34,536 bases of DNA from Faecalibacterium sp. (GCA_020025825.1 JAHHRL010000017.1:1-34536), one strand, 5' to 3'; positions 1 through 7,992 are shown, counted from the first letter of the stretch. Notes: generated by a model not told the origin, from the letters alone. Program-made: numbers and translations.

Positions 1-46
1 TGATTCCCTCGAATTTTCCCCTTGTTCCCCTCTTGACTTCATACCA

Positions 47-838
47 TTAGACTCCCTGCACCTGTAACAGCTTATCTAAAATCCACTTTGCGGATTCTTC
101 TTCTGTTCCGGTTAAAAGGCTGCAGTTTTTTGTATTATCCACACGCCACATATTTGTCGGTGCAAAACTTTGGTCTGTTTCATCTGCGATAAAATCATCT
201 GCAACCAATTCCACCATTTTTTTATTTTTTACGGCGAGCTTTTCCCGTAAGGTTGCAATCCTCAAATAGGGATGCACCGCATTATCCATTGCTAAAATTA
301 CGTGGTCCGAACGATTTGCAGTATACAAACATACTTCATCTTCGTACTCCAGCCACAACACCTGCTCTTGTACCTTTGCCTGCCGCACGTGCGCAATTAA
401 CGGCCAGGTCAGCTCTTCCGACAGGAAAACCGGCGTAAGGCCCGTATCAAACGGATACTCCGAGCACCCCATAAGAATCCAATCATATGGGCCATACATT
501 TCTGAAAATTTTGCAATTCCCTTAGCTATATTTTCTGCCGAAATCTCAGGTTGTACGGTAATGTGATAGATTTGATGCAAGCCCACTGCAAAAAGGTTTT
601 TGGCTATCACATCAATATCATCATCGCCTAAATAGAGGCCGTCCACTTCTGTATTTACACCATCAGTCTGGTATCCATCTTTCAAAATCAGTGCTTGCTC
701 TAATGCAGCTTCGTCCGATGGATTTAGAACCTTTTGCAGATATGCAAGATTCATTGTTCCTTGCGCAATACGTTTCCACTCTTCTTCCGTGACACCGTTC
801 AGCTCACGTCCTGTGCGAAAACAAACTAATATTCTCAA
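47..838 (-). CDS. EtfB/FixA-like electron transfer flavoprotein beta subunit (variant)
   Basis: 263 aa, similar to the beta subunit of electron transfer flavoproteins, which accept electrons from flavin dehydrogenases. The N-terminus RILVCFR resembles the family's KILVCVKQ; LNPSDEAALEQALILKD matches the 'NP-DE-A-EEAL-LK' stretch; DWILMGCSEYPFDTG aligns with the family's D-I-L-x-G-x-x-x-x-D-x-D-T-G loop, but the canonical DGDTG is altered. I chose a TTG start because TAAGGAGGT lies 7 nt upstream; an in-frame ATG 33 nt earlier sits before this site. EtfB normally pairs with EtfA; none is visible, although the gene runs toward the window edge and a partner could lie just outside. It is transcribed divergently from the kinase operon at 1707, which ends in an FAD oxidase that could be its electron donor (inference). 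The family call is fairly sure; function as a true Etf is less so. Confidence 0.68.
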   Translation of the reverse strand: MRILVCFRTGRELNGVTEEEWKRIAQGTMNLAYLQKVLNPSDEAALEQALILKDGYQTDGVNTEVDGLYLGDDDIDVIAKNLFAVGLHQIYHITVQPEISAENIAKGIAKFSEMYGPYDWILMGCSEYPFDTGLTPVFLSEELTWPLIAHVRQAKVQEQVLWLEYEDEVCLYTANRSDHVILAMDNAVHPYLRIATLREKLAVKNKKMVELVADDFIADETDQSFAPTNMWRVDNTKNCSLLTGTEEESAKWILDKLLQVQGV

Positions 839-940
839 GTAGATTACCTCCTTATACGTTTTATCGCACAAAATCTTTTTGAGATTTCGCTTTTAGGATA
901 ATGCTTTTTATTGTGCAGAACAATAGAAACTCATCATATT

Positions 941-959
941 GCAGTAAATCCCACATTAT
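941..959 (+). repeat. Copy 1 of a 19-nt repeat (putative operator)
   Basis: GCAGTAAATCCCACATTAT. It matches the copy at 1636-1654 at 16 of 19 positions, with the last 11 bases identical. It lies about 100 nt upstream of the EtfB-like start. A role as a regulator binding site is inference. Confidence 0.4.
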
Positions 960-1546
960 GTACTAAAAATCATACTTAAATTTGCTTTTTAGCAATAAAA
1001 ACGAGGATTCATTCCGATTTTGCTCGGCCAAAATATTGATTCTTCCAAAAATATCCAAAAGGAAACGATAATTCGTTAAAAATTTACTGTTATTTGAAAC
1101 TTCCAATTTCCTTAAGTATTTTTGTCCATACATACAAATTGCTATAAAAGTTATTGAATTGTTGAAACAAAGTGGTTATATTGATGCTAACAAGACGGAG
1201 AAATCTTTCGTACAGCATAACAGGTTTTACTGGACGTATCCTACAAGCTGCCAATTTGCAGTACTCGTCACATCACCATATGCAATTATGGTCCGTATGC
1301 AATGTACATCACCTGAAAATTTATATAGGAGGTGCAAAAAACAAACGTTTCAGAGGTGCTGCACAACCTAAGATTTTGTTTCCGCATCAGAAATTCGAAA
1401 AATTTAGACAATGTTCAATGCCAAGTTTTGCCGTGTTTTCGCTGTACTTAGGTTTGCAGTACAACCAACCGGTAAAACGCAAAATCTTTTCTGCTATAGC
1501 TTTACAAAGTTATATGAGTAAAGTTTTAGTGGAAAAGAATTTTATT

Positions 1547-1582
1547 TACGCTTTATGTATAGAAAAGTATACATAAAGCGTA
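1547..1582. repeat. Perfect 15-bp inverted repeat
   Basis: The arms TACGCTTTATGTATA (1547-1561) and TATACATAAAGCGTA (1568-1582) are exactly complementary around a 6-nt GAAAAG loop. No T-run follows, so it is not a typical terminator. It lies 124 nt before the kinase ATG. It may be a regulator operator or a leader hairpin. Confidence 0.6.
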
Positions 1583-1635
1583 GCTTCACCAATCACTTAT
1601 ATATACACAACACCATCCAAGCTACTCATTTATCC

Positions 1636-1654
1636 GCAATATGTCCCACATTAT
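1636..1654 (+). repeat. Copy 2 of the 19-nt repeat (putative operator)
   Basis: GCAATATGTCCCACATTAT, same orientation as copy 1. This copy contains the small dyad ATGT-CCC-ACAT. It ends 52 nt before the kinase ATG, a plausible position for control of that promoter. Confidence 0.4.
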
Positions 1655-1706
1655 TTTTAGAAACCAGACGTTAATCTAAAACTTTAGGTTATAACGGGAG
1701 GTTATC

Positions 1707-3218
1707 ATGGAAAAATTTGTTTTAGTTATTGACGAAGGTACAACCGGTGTACGTGCAATTCTATTCAACTCCAAATTTGATATTGTTGCACAGCACTACG
1801 AAAAAATGAACGTGCTCTATAAAAAGGGCGGCGTTGTAGAAGAAAGTGCTTCTGAAATTTTTGAAAAGTCTGTTATTTGTGGTCGCAACGCAATTGCTGT
1901 AGCGAATGTAAAACCCGAGCAAGTGGACTGCATTGGTATTACCACACAGCGTGTTACCTGGGTTTTCTGGGATAAAGAAACCGGCGAGCCGGTGGATAAC
2001 GCTGTCGTATGGCAAGATACCCGTGCACGTGACCTGGTTCCGGTTGTTCGTGAAGATCCGGATTTCCGCCGGATTTGCCCCTATTACATCAACGAGCTGC
2101 GAGTTTCCAGCATTTGCATTTCGATTCCTTTGTATCTAAAGAATCATCCTGATATTAAGGAAAAGTTAGATGCAGGCAAACTTCTTTTCGGCACCATCGA
2201 AACATGGCTCGTATGGAAATTTACAAAGGGCAAGGTATTTGCCACCGACCTTTCTAATGCCAGCACTTTAGGTGCAATGGACGAAAGCACTCAGCAATGG
2301 GATATGAACCTGCTGCATAATTTTGCCGGCCTGCCCACTGATATTTTTGCAGAGCCAAAAGCTTGTGCAGACGATTACGGTGTAACAGACGCTGAATTCT
2401 TTGGCACCCAAATTCCCATTACAGGTGTTATTGCCGACCAGCAGTCTGCGCTGTTTGCACAAGGCTGCCACGAAATCAATACAGGAAAATGCACCAACGG
2501 TACAGGCAGCTTCCTGACCGTAAATATCGGCACAACCTACCCCGACCGTGGCGAAAACGGACACGCAGGCCCTGTTCCTCGTGTTGCATGGAAAATCGGT
2601 GACACTACCGACTACATGGTAGAGGCACTTTGCCCCACCACCGGCGCTGTTTTGGAGTGGGCGAAAGACAAACTGCAGCTGTTTGATGATATTAAGCAAA
2701 TCGATGCACTGGCTTCCAGCGTAGAAGATACCGACGGCGTCTACTTTGTACCCGCTTTGACCGGTTTGATTTCTCCTTATATCGACCCCACCGCCCGTGG
2801 CTGCTACATTGGTATTTCCGGCTCTTCTCGTCGGGAACACTTTATCCGTGCAACAATCGAATCGGTTGCTTTTGCAGTTTGCGGTGCTTTTGAAGCTTTG
2901 CAAAAACAATTTGTCCTTGACTTGAAGGAAGTTATGATTTCCGGCGGCGTTTCCCGCAGCGACATCGTAGCACAAAACATGGCCAACTTGTTAAATATGG
3001 ATGTCGTTCGTCCCGAATCCATCGAGGCTACTGCATTGGGTGCAGCACAAATGGCAGCTATTTACCGTGGCTGGCTCACAAAAGAGGAAGTTCGTGCTAT
3101 GGTACAGCGTCACAGTGTCTTTACCACCAATGAGCAGCAGCAAAAATATCAGGATAACTACCGTGTTTGGCTGAAAGCAGTTGACCGTGCCAGCCACTGG
3201 TTAGATTACGTACTATAG
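1707..3218 (+). CDS. FGGY-family carbohydrate kinase, glycerol-kinase-like, altered substrate pocket
   Basis: 503 aa, the usual glycerol kinase length. FGGY kinases transfer the ATP phosphate to a sugar or polyol hydroxyl in the cytoplasm. Residues 9-14 (DEGTTG) form the N-terminal phosphate loop; VVWQDTRA (100-107), FGTIETWL (161-168), ADQQ (243-246) and TNGTG (263-267) follow glycerol kinase; ISGGVSRSD belongs to the second FGGY lobe. Against E. coli GlpK contacts recalled from memory (Arg83, Glu84, Trp103, Tyr135, Asp245), Arg82, Trp102 and Asp244 are present, but the Glu is Val83 and the Tyr135 region is unlike GlpK. The substrate may therefore be a relative of glycerol. GGGAGGT precedes the ATG. 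It is first in an operon with a transporter, a phosphatase and an FAD oxidase. It could still be an atypical glycerol kinase. Confidence 0.85.
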   Translation: MEKFVLVIDEGTTGVRAILFNSKFDIVAQHYEKMNVLYKKGGVVEESASEIFEKSVICGRNAIAVANVKPEQVDCIGITTQRVTWVFWDKETGEPVDNAVVWQDTRARDLVPVVREDPDFRRICPYYINELRVSSICISIPLYLKNHPDIKEKLDAGKLLFGTIETWLVWKFTKGKVFATDLSNASTLGAMDESTQQWDMNLLHNFAGLPTDIFAEPKACADDYGVTDAEFFGTQIPITGVIADQQSALFAQGCHEINTGKCTNGTGSFLTVNIGTTYPDRGENGHAGPVPRVAWKIGDTTDYMVEALCPTTGAVLEWAKDKLQLFDDIKQIDALASSVEDTDGVYFVPALTGLISPYIDPTARGCYIGISGSSRREHFIRATIESVAFAVCGAFEALQKQFVLDLKEVMISGGVSRSDIVAQNMANLLNMDVVRPESIEATALGAAQMAAIYRGWLTKEEVRAMVQRHSVFTTNEQQQKYQDNYRVWLKAVDRASHWLDYVL

Positions 3219-3250
3219 AATCAAGATAAAAATCTTTGAGGAGGTTCACT

Positions 3251-4489
3251 ATGTCTGAGACAACAAATAATAAAATTCCCGGTAGAGCATGGACTATGGT
3301 CATTGTCGCTTGGGCCGCTGTATTTTTAGTCAATCTGGCAAATTTTGCACTTGGAATGATGCTGCCCAGCATGCGTGAAGAACTGAATTTTGGTATTGAA
3401 GCTGCTGGCCAGCTAAGCGCTGTTGCTTGGATTACAAAAGCCTTTGTAACCATTCCGATTGCTTTGTTGGTTGCAAAAATCAATCCCAAGTACGTTTTAG
3501 GTACCTTGTATGCCATTACCGGTGTTTCTCTGATTATGCAGGGCATGGCTACTAATTTGACCACGCTTTTTATCGGTCGTGCATTAGTATCCGGTGTTTC
3601 TGCCGGTCTGCTTTCTCCGCTGATTCTAATCAAAATCAACTGGATTCCCAAGGAAAAAATGACACAGGTGAACGGCATTGAAAACTTTATCGGCCCCGTT
3701 GGACAGGCTATGGGTACCGCAGCAGTTGGTTATCTGTTAGTTATCCTGAGCGGCTGGCGCAACCTTATGATTGTAATGGGCGCTGTTGCTATCGTTATTG
3801 CAGCTATCTGGCTGTTTGTTTACAGAGAAAAGCCCGGTGCCGAATTCCAAAAGAGCGATGCTCCTTTCCTGCAGCCCCTGAAGGAAGCCCTCAAGCTGAA
3901 GGAAGTTTGGTTGCTGGCTTTTGCATGGCCCGGCACAAGCTTAGTTTGGATTGCTACCTATACTTTCTGGCCCACCTACGCAACCGAAACACTGCACCTT
4001 ACTCTGGACCAAGCCGGTCTGATTCTTGGTTTGCTGCCCATCGCCTCTGCACTTGCCTCCCTGGTTACTCCTGCGCTTACCAACTGGATTGGCTACGATA
4101 AGCTGATGATTTGGCCTTGGGGCTTTATCCTGCCCATTTGCTACTTTGCAATGCTGAAAACCGACAATGTCATGTTGCTGTGTCTGGCATCCTTTGCCGC
4201 AGGCTTTGGTGCATACGCCTTCGTGCCTATTGCACTGACCACCCTGTACAAGATTCCCAATATTCAGCCTCGTACTGTTTCTCTGGGAACAAGCTGCATT
4301 TTGACCATGGTAGGTGTCGGCGGTGCCTTGGGTGGCTGGCTGGCAGGCCAATTAGGCGAAACTATGGGTCTGTACAATGGCATGGCTATCTGCTGCCTGT
4401 CTCCGCTGCTGTTTGGCGTGCTCACATTGTTCCTGCCTGAGTTCGGCCGTAAAGCACAGGAAAAAAAGGCTGCTGAGGCAAAGAAATGA
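3251..4489 (+). CDS. MFS transporter
   Basis: 412 aa with about 12 hydrophobic segments in two halves: WTMVIVAWAAVFLVNLANFA is the first, and a charged loop near residues 195-225 (YREKPGAEFQ...) separates the halves. This is the layout of a major facilitator superfamily permease in the cytoplasmic membrane. GFG motifs and gate residues are not distinctive enough to name a substrate. The start at 3251 is chosen because GAGGAGGT (3238-3245) is its ribosome binding site; an upstream TTG would lie inside that site. It is 32 nt after the kinase and overlaps the next gene by ATGA, so it is probably cotranscribed and imports the kinase's substrate (inference). Confidence 0.85.
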   Translation: MSETTNNKIPGRAWTMVIVAWAAVFLVNLANFALGMMLPSMREELNFGIEAAGQLSAVAWITKAFVTIPIALLVAKINPKYVLGTLYAITGVSLIMQGMATNLTTLFIGRALVSGVSAGLLSPLILIKINWIPKEKMTQVNGIENFIGPVGQAMGTAAVGYLLVILSGWRNLMIVMGAVAIVIAAIWLFVYREKPGAEFQKSDAPFLQPLKEALKLKEVWLLAFAWPGTSLVWIATYTFWPTYATETLHLTLDQAGLILGLLPIASALASLVTPALTNWIGYDKLMIWPWGFILPICYFAMLKTDNVMLLCLASFAAGFGAYAFVPIALTTLYKIPNIQPRTVSLGTSCILTMVGVGGALGGWLAGQLGETMGLYNGMAICCLSPLLFGVLTLFLPEFGRKAQEKKAAEAKK

Positions 4490-5148
4490 ACGAACTGACG
4501 ATCTGCTTTATTCGGCACGGTTGGACCGAATATAACCACAAAGGTATTTTTTGCAGCGAAATTGACCCGCCGCTTTCAGTGTATGGCGTCCGGGATTTAG
4601 CAAATCTTTGCAAGGAATTTCCGTATGACCCGGTAGATAAAGTATATTGCAGTCCGCTTTTACGCTGCCAAATGACAGCTGCTATTGCTTACCCGTCCCA
4701 AACTCCCACCATTATTCCTGATTTGAAGGAAATGGTTTTCGGCGAGTATGACGGGCGCTTAGCACAGGAAGTACATCAGGAGCCCTACTACCAGCAAAAA
4801 GACCAGCTGGGCGACGCCTTTCGGATGCCCGACGGAGAAAGTTTTGCAGAAGTTGCAGCACGTATGTCTGCTGCAATGCATTCCATTATAGAGGATGCTG
4901 CAACACACCAGCTGCAACACATTGCAGTCGTTTCCCACAGCATTGCTATTTCAAGTTTTTTGAAAGCCTCGCTGGACGCTCCGCTGACAAAAGAACAGCT
5001 GTTTCTCCCAAATGGTATGGGGCACCTTGTAAAACTAAACACCTCGAATTTACCACTGCAAAAGGGGTATTTGCACTATATCAGCCCTGTTCCGTTGGGC
5101 TGTAAGCGACCCGATATGGCTCAATCGCCTTACATGAAACACAATTAA
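4486..5148 (+). CDS. Histidine phosphatase superfamily protein (phosphoglycerate-mutase-like)
   Basis: 220 aa. The catalytic RHG motif is at residues 10-12 (IRHGWTEYN, His11 being the phospho-acceptor). A conserved Arg sits in SPLLR (Arg60), the acid-base candidate in LKEMVFGEYDG (Glu82), and the second His in VVSHS (His151). The second motif is His-Ser rather than the common His-Gly. Members dephosphorylate small phosphometabolites or act as mutases; the set of residues fits a phosphatase. The start overlaps the transporter stop (ATGA), which suggests translational coupling. In this operon it may remove phosphate from an intermediate or clear a toxic sugar phosphate; this is inference. Confidence 0.85.
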   Translation: MNELTICFIRHGWTEYNHKGIFCSEIDPPLSVYGVRDLANLCKEFPYDPVDKVYCSPLLRCQMTAAIAYPSQTPTIIPDLKEMVFGEYDGRLAQEVHQEPYYQQKDQLGDAFRMPDGESFAEVAARMSAAMHSIIEDAATHQLQHIAVVSHSIAISSFLKASLDAPLTKEQLFLPNGMGHLVKLNTSNLPLQKGYLHYISPVPLGCKRPDMAQSPYMKHN

Positions 5149-5153
5149 AAATA

Positions 5154-5185
5154 ACCAAGGGCAACGGTTTGTGTATGCCCTTGGT
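5154..5185 (+). promoter_or_regulatory. Intra-operon hairpin
   Basis: Perfect 10-bp inverted repeat ACCAAGGGCA / TGCCCTTGGT with a 12-nt loop, between the phosphatase stop and the oxidase ribosome binding site. The following TAAGAAAATATTTT is only a weak T-tract. It could be a partial terminator or an mRNA-stability element that sets the oxidase level apart from the upstream genes. Confidence 0.45.
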
Positions 5186-5214
5186 ATAAGAAAATATTTT
5201 AGGAGGAAACTATA

Positions 5215-6663
5215 ATGAAAGTCAGCAAAGAAACCGCCATTGCCGAATTTGAGAAAATCGTTGGTAAAGACTGCGTCATTACTGATCCTGAAGTGCTGAA
5301 AGACGCCGACGCTTTGAACCGAGGATACGGTAAAGCATTTGGTATTTATGCTACCCCGCCCGCCCTGTGCGTTGTTAATGTTAAAAATGTTGATGAGGTT
5401 TCCAAGGTGCTCAGCTACTGCAACGAGCAGCGCATCAGTGTTATCCCCCGTACCGGCGCTTCCGGCGGCGAAGCTTTGCTGGAAACGGTCAATGACACCA
5501 CCATTTTCCTCGATGGTTCTTTGATGAATGGTATCCTTAAAATTGATGAGGATAACATGATGGTTACTGCTCTGTGCGGCACCCCGCTTAAGTATATCGA
5601 AGAAACCGTTAACAGTAAGGGTTATACCACAGGTCATGCACCTCAGTCCCTGCCTTTGGCAGACATCGGCGGTCTGGTTGCAACACGCAGTATCGGCCAG
5701 TTCTCAACTTACTATGGCGGTATCGAAGACTTGATTTGCGGCATGGAAGGCGTCCTGCCTAATGGCCACATCTTCCGCATTCGTAACGTACCTCGCCGTT
5801 CCTCCGGTCCCGACCTGCGCCACGTCTTAATGGGTTCTGAAGGCGGTATGGGCTTTATCACAGAAGTCACCATGAAATTGTTCCCGTATCATCCCGAAGA
5901 CAGATGGTACGGCGGTTACAAGATGAAGAATATGCATGAGGGCTTTAAGGCTCTGCGTGCTATCATCACGGCCGGATACAAGCCCTCCGTTGTACGTCTG
6001 TACGACAAGACTGATATGGACTACAACTTTGGCAGCGTAAAAATGCAGGATGACGAAGCATTCATGTTCTTTGTATGCGAAGGTCCTGCAGGCATTGTTA
6101 AGGCAACCGGTGAGGCAATCAACGAAATTGCACTGGCACACGGCGGCAACTACATTGGTACCGAAGCTGTAAAACACTGGATGCTTCACCGCAACGACCT
6201 GTGCAACGTCTATGACGGTGACCGTCGTTATGAGAAATTCCGTGAAACACAGACGATGTACTCCACCACTGAGATTTCCGCCAGCTGGACCGATATCGTG
6301 AAAATCTACGATGATGTCTTGGCTAATGTTCCCAAGAAGTGCGAGCATCTGGTTATGTTGGGCGGCCACGTATCTCACAGCTACATCAACGGCACCAACA
6401 TTTACTTCGTATACAGCATCAAGATGCCTAACCCCGAAGATGCTGACCGCATCCATACCGAGGTTGTACACGCTATCTGCGAAGAAGTGCTGAAGTATGA
6501 GACCGGTGGTTGCGTACACCACCATGGCATGGGCAAGCGTCGTGTCCAGATGGCACCCAAGGAGCACGGTACTTCTTACGAGCTGATGAAGATTATGAAG
6601 AAAGCTTACGACCCCAATAACATCATGAACCCCGGTGTTTTGGTTACTCCTGAAAATCTGTAA
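5215..6663 (+). CDS. FAD-binding oxidoreductase, alkyl-DHAP-synthase-like (VAO/GlcD superfamily)
   Basis: 482 aa. An FAD-binding half (about residues 1-220; IPRTGASGGEAL near 79-90 and GSEGGMGFITEV binding the cofactor) is followed by a substrate cap and C-terminal half. GGCVHHHGMGKRR places three histidines at 435-437, where glycolate oxidase and D-lactate dehydrogenases usually have EHG; the HHHG form is typical of alkyldihydroxyacetonephosphate synthases. The ending NNIMNPGV is the usual superfamily end. It is expected to oxidise, or rearrange via flavin, a phosphorylated or hydroxy-acid substrate. AGGAGGAAAC precedes the ATG. As the last gene of the kinase operon it is the likely oxidative step, with the divergent EtfB-like protein as possible acceptor (inference). 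No Fe-S partner subunit is seen nearby. Confidence 0.8.
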   Translation: MKVSKETAIAEFEKIVGKDCVITDPEVLKDADALNRGYGKAFGIYATPPALCVVNVKNVDEVSKVLSYCNEQRISVIPRTGASGGEALLETVNDTTIFLDGSLMNGILKIDEDNMMVTALCGTPLKYIEETVNSKGYTTGHAPQSLPLADIGGLVATRSIGQFSTYYGGIEDLICGMEGVLPNGHIFRIRNVPRRSSGPDLRHVLMGSEGGMGFITEVTMKLFPYHPEDRWYGGYKMKNMHEGFKALRAIITAGYKPSVVRLYDKTDMDYNFGSVKMQDDEAFMFFVCEGPAGIVKATGEAINEIALAHGGNYIGTEAVKHWMLHRNDLCNVYDGDRRYEKFRETQTMYSTTEISASWTDIVKIYDDVLANVPKKCEHLVMLGGHVSHSYINGTNIYFVYSIKMPNPEDADRIHTEVVHAICEEVLKYETGGCVHHHGMGKRRVQMAPKEHGTSYELMKIMKKAYDPNNIMNPGVLVTPENL

Positions 6664-6670
6664 TGCTTTT

Positions 6671-6707
6671 GCCGTTGCCGGTATACTGTCGGCAACGGCT
6701 TTTATTT
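6671..6707 (+). terminator. Rho-independent terminator of the kinase-oxidase operon
   Basis: GCCGTTGCCG / CGGCAACGGC form a perfect 10-bp stem with a 9-nt loop, followed by TTTTATTT, 8 nt after the oxidase stop codon. Confidence 0.9.
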
Positions 6708-6744
6708 AGCTGTGCCTGCCTATTTACTGCACGCCTTTCTATAA

Positions 6745-6782
6745 CAAAAAAGCTCGGCGCCATATAAGCGCCGAGCTTTTAT
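6745..6782 (-). terminator. Terminator of pta (bidirectional form)
   Basis: AAGCTCGGCGC / GCGCCGAGCTT is an 11-bp stem with a 7-nt loop and A/T tracts on both sides. It lies directly after the pta stop on the minus strand and could also back up the plus-strand terminator. Confidence 0.88.
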
Positions 6783-6790
6783 TGTTTTAA

Positions 6791-7816
6791 TTACTGCTGG
6801 CAAGCAGTGATAATTGCCATCTTGTAAACTTCGTCAGCGTTGCAACCACGAGACAAGTCATTGATGGGAGCGTTCAAGCCCTGCAGAATGGGGCCGTAAG
6901 CAGCATAGCCGCCCAAACGCTGTGCAATCTTGTAGCCGATGTTGCCTGCTTCGATGCAGGGGAAGATGAAGGTGTTAGCATGGCCAGCAACCTTGCTGTC
7001 CTTGCACTTAACAGCAGCAACTTCGGGAGAAACAGCAGCATCGAACTGGAATTCGCCGTCGATAGCCATTTCGGGAGCCAGCTCCTGTGCCTTGATAACA
7101 GCGTCGTGGCTCAGGCCAACGGTTGCGCCCTTGCCGGAGCCCTTGGTGGAGAAGCTCAGCACTGCAACCTTGGGGTCGATGTCGAACAAAGCTGCGGTCT
7201 TAGCGGTTTCCACTGCAACTTCTGCCAGCTTGGTAGAACCGGGCAGGACAACCTCGCCGGTAGCCTTGTCCAGAGTATCGGGGTAATCAATGTTGATTGC
7301 GCAGTCGCCCATAGCAATGCGGCGCAGTTCTTCGGGGCCAAAGTCACGGTCCAGGATAAAGCAGGAGCTGACCAGGTGTGCGCCCTTACGGGTCTTAATC
7401 AGCTGCAATGCAGGACGAACGGTATCTGCGGTAGAGTAGGTAGCGCCGCCCAGCAGGCAGTCAGCCTTGCCCATCTTAACCAGCATGGTGCCAAAGTAGT
7501 TGGACTTCTTCAGCAGAGCTGCGCACTCTTCAGCAGTCATCTTGCCCTTACGCAGTTCAACCATAGCTGCAACCATAGCGTCAAACTCAGGGTAAGTATC
7601 CGGGTCAACAATCTGAGCAGCGGAAATGTCAAATCCGCCAGCCTTAGCAGCAGCCTCAACAGCAGCAGTGTTGCCAACCATAACAACGTTCAGGATTTTC
7701 TCCTCCAGCAGCTTTGCAGCAGCCTCCAGAATACGTACGTCCTCGCCCTCGGTAAAAACAACCGTACGGGGGTTAGCCTTCAGCTTTTCAATCATCGGCG
7801 CAAACATATCAGCCAT
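6791..7816 (-). CDS. pta: Phosphate acetyltransferase
   Basis: 341 aa, the usual size of the single-domain clostridial enzyme. It interconverts acetyl-CoA and acetyl phosphate in the cytoplasm, normally feeding acetate kinase for ATP. The C-terminus carries strong family signatures: FIFPCIEAGNIGYK, YGPILQGLNAP and INDLSRGCNADEVY; the N-terminus VVFTEGEDVRILEAA is also typical. The ATG at 7816 is chosen because GGAGGT lies 7 nt upstream; a longer TTG-initiated frame would start inside that site. No acetate kinase gene adjoins, so the gene appears monocistronic with its own terminator. Confidence 0.95.
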   Translation of the reverse strand: MADMFAPMIEKLKANPRTVVFTEGEDVRILEAAAKLLEEKILNVVMVGNTAAVEAAAKAGGFDISAAQIVDPDTYPEFDAMVAAMVELRKGKMTAEECAALLKKSNYFGTMLVKMGKADCLLGGATYSTADTVRPALQLIKTRKGAHLVSSCFILDRDFGPEELRRIAMGDCAINIDYPDTLDKATGEVVLPGSTKLAEVAVETAKTAALFDIDPKVAVLSFSTKGSGKGATVGLSHDAVIKAQELAPEMAIDGEFQFDAAVSPEVAAVKCKDSKVAGHANTFIFPCIEAGNIGYKIAQRLGGYAAYGPILQGLNAPINDLSRGCNADEVYKMAIITACQQ

Positions 7817-7841
7817 TTCGATTACCTCCAAAATTCATTGA

Positions 7842-7869
7842 TGCAACAGCGGGATTTTCGCCTGTTGCA
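7842..7869 (-). promoter_or_regulatory. Hairpin in the pta leader
   Basis: TGCAACAG / CTGTTGCA (8 bp, 12-nt loop) lies about 12 nt upstream of the pta ribosome binding site, in the probable 5' untranslated region. It may affect mRNA stability or translation; nothing more can be said. Confidence 0.35.
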
Positions 7870-7963
7870 CTTATAGTCACTTAGTTTAAGTTTATCACGA
7901 ATAGTCAAAAAAGCAATGCGAAAATTGTGCTTTTCGCCTGTTTTGCAAAGTTTTGTGGTTTTG

Positions 7964-7992
7964 CTGACAGATATTGCTGACCGTGGTACAAT
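7964..7992 (+). promoter_or_regulatory. Promoter of the uracil-DNA glycosylase operon
   Basis: CTGACA, 17-nt spacer, TACAAT: each hexamer differs from the vegetative consensus by one base. It lies 26 nt before the udg ATG, giving a short leader containing AAAAGGAGG. Confidence 0.65.

Larger units (their letters stand above)
839..1706. promoter_or_regulatory. Long divergent intergenic region with repeated sites
   Basis: An AT-rich 868-base spacer between two divergently transcribed genes. Seen here: a 19-nt direct repeat at 941-959 and 1636-1654, a perfect 15-bp inverted repeat at 1547-1582, and ribosome binding sites at both ends (TAAGGAGGT for the EtfB-like gene, GGGAGGT at 1696-1702 for the kinase). 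Open frames of up to 134 codons exist at about 1159-1576 but have no convincing ribosome binding site or recognisable protein sequence, so I call no gene. The length suggests regulated promoters. Confidence 0.55.

Noticed and set aside
1..46. Possible start of a downstream gene such as etfA on the minus strand
   Set aside because: A few codons can be read from an ATG at 45-43 but there is no clear ribosome binding site and too little sequence to call a gene.
1159..1576. Open frames of 70 and 134 codons in the spacer before the kinase gene
   Set aside because: No good ribosome binding site, no recognisable protein features, and the two frames overlap each other; the region fits better as regulatory spacer.
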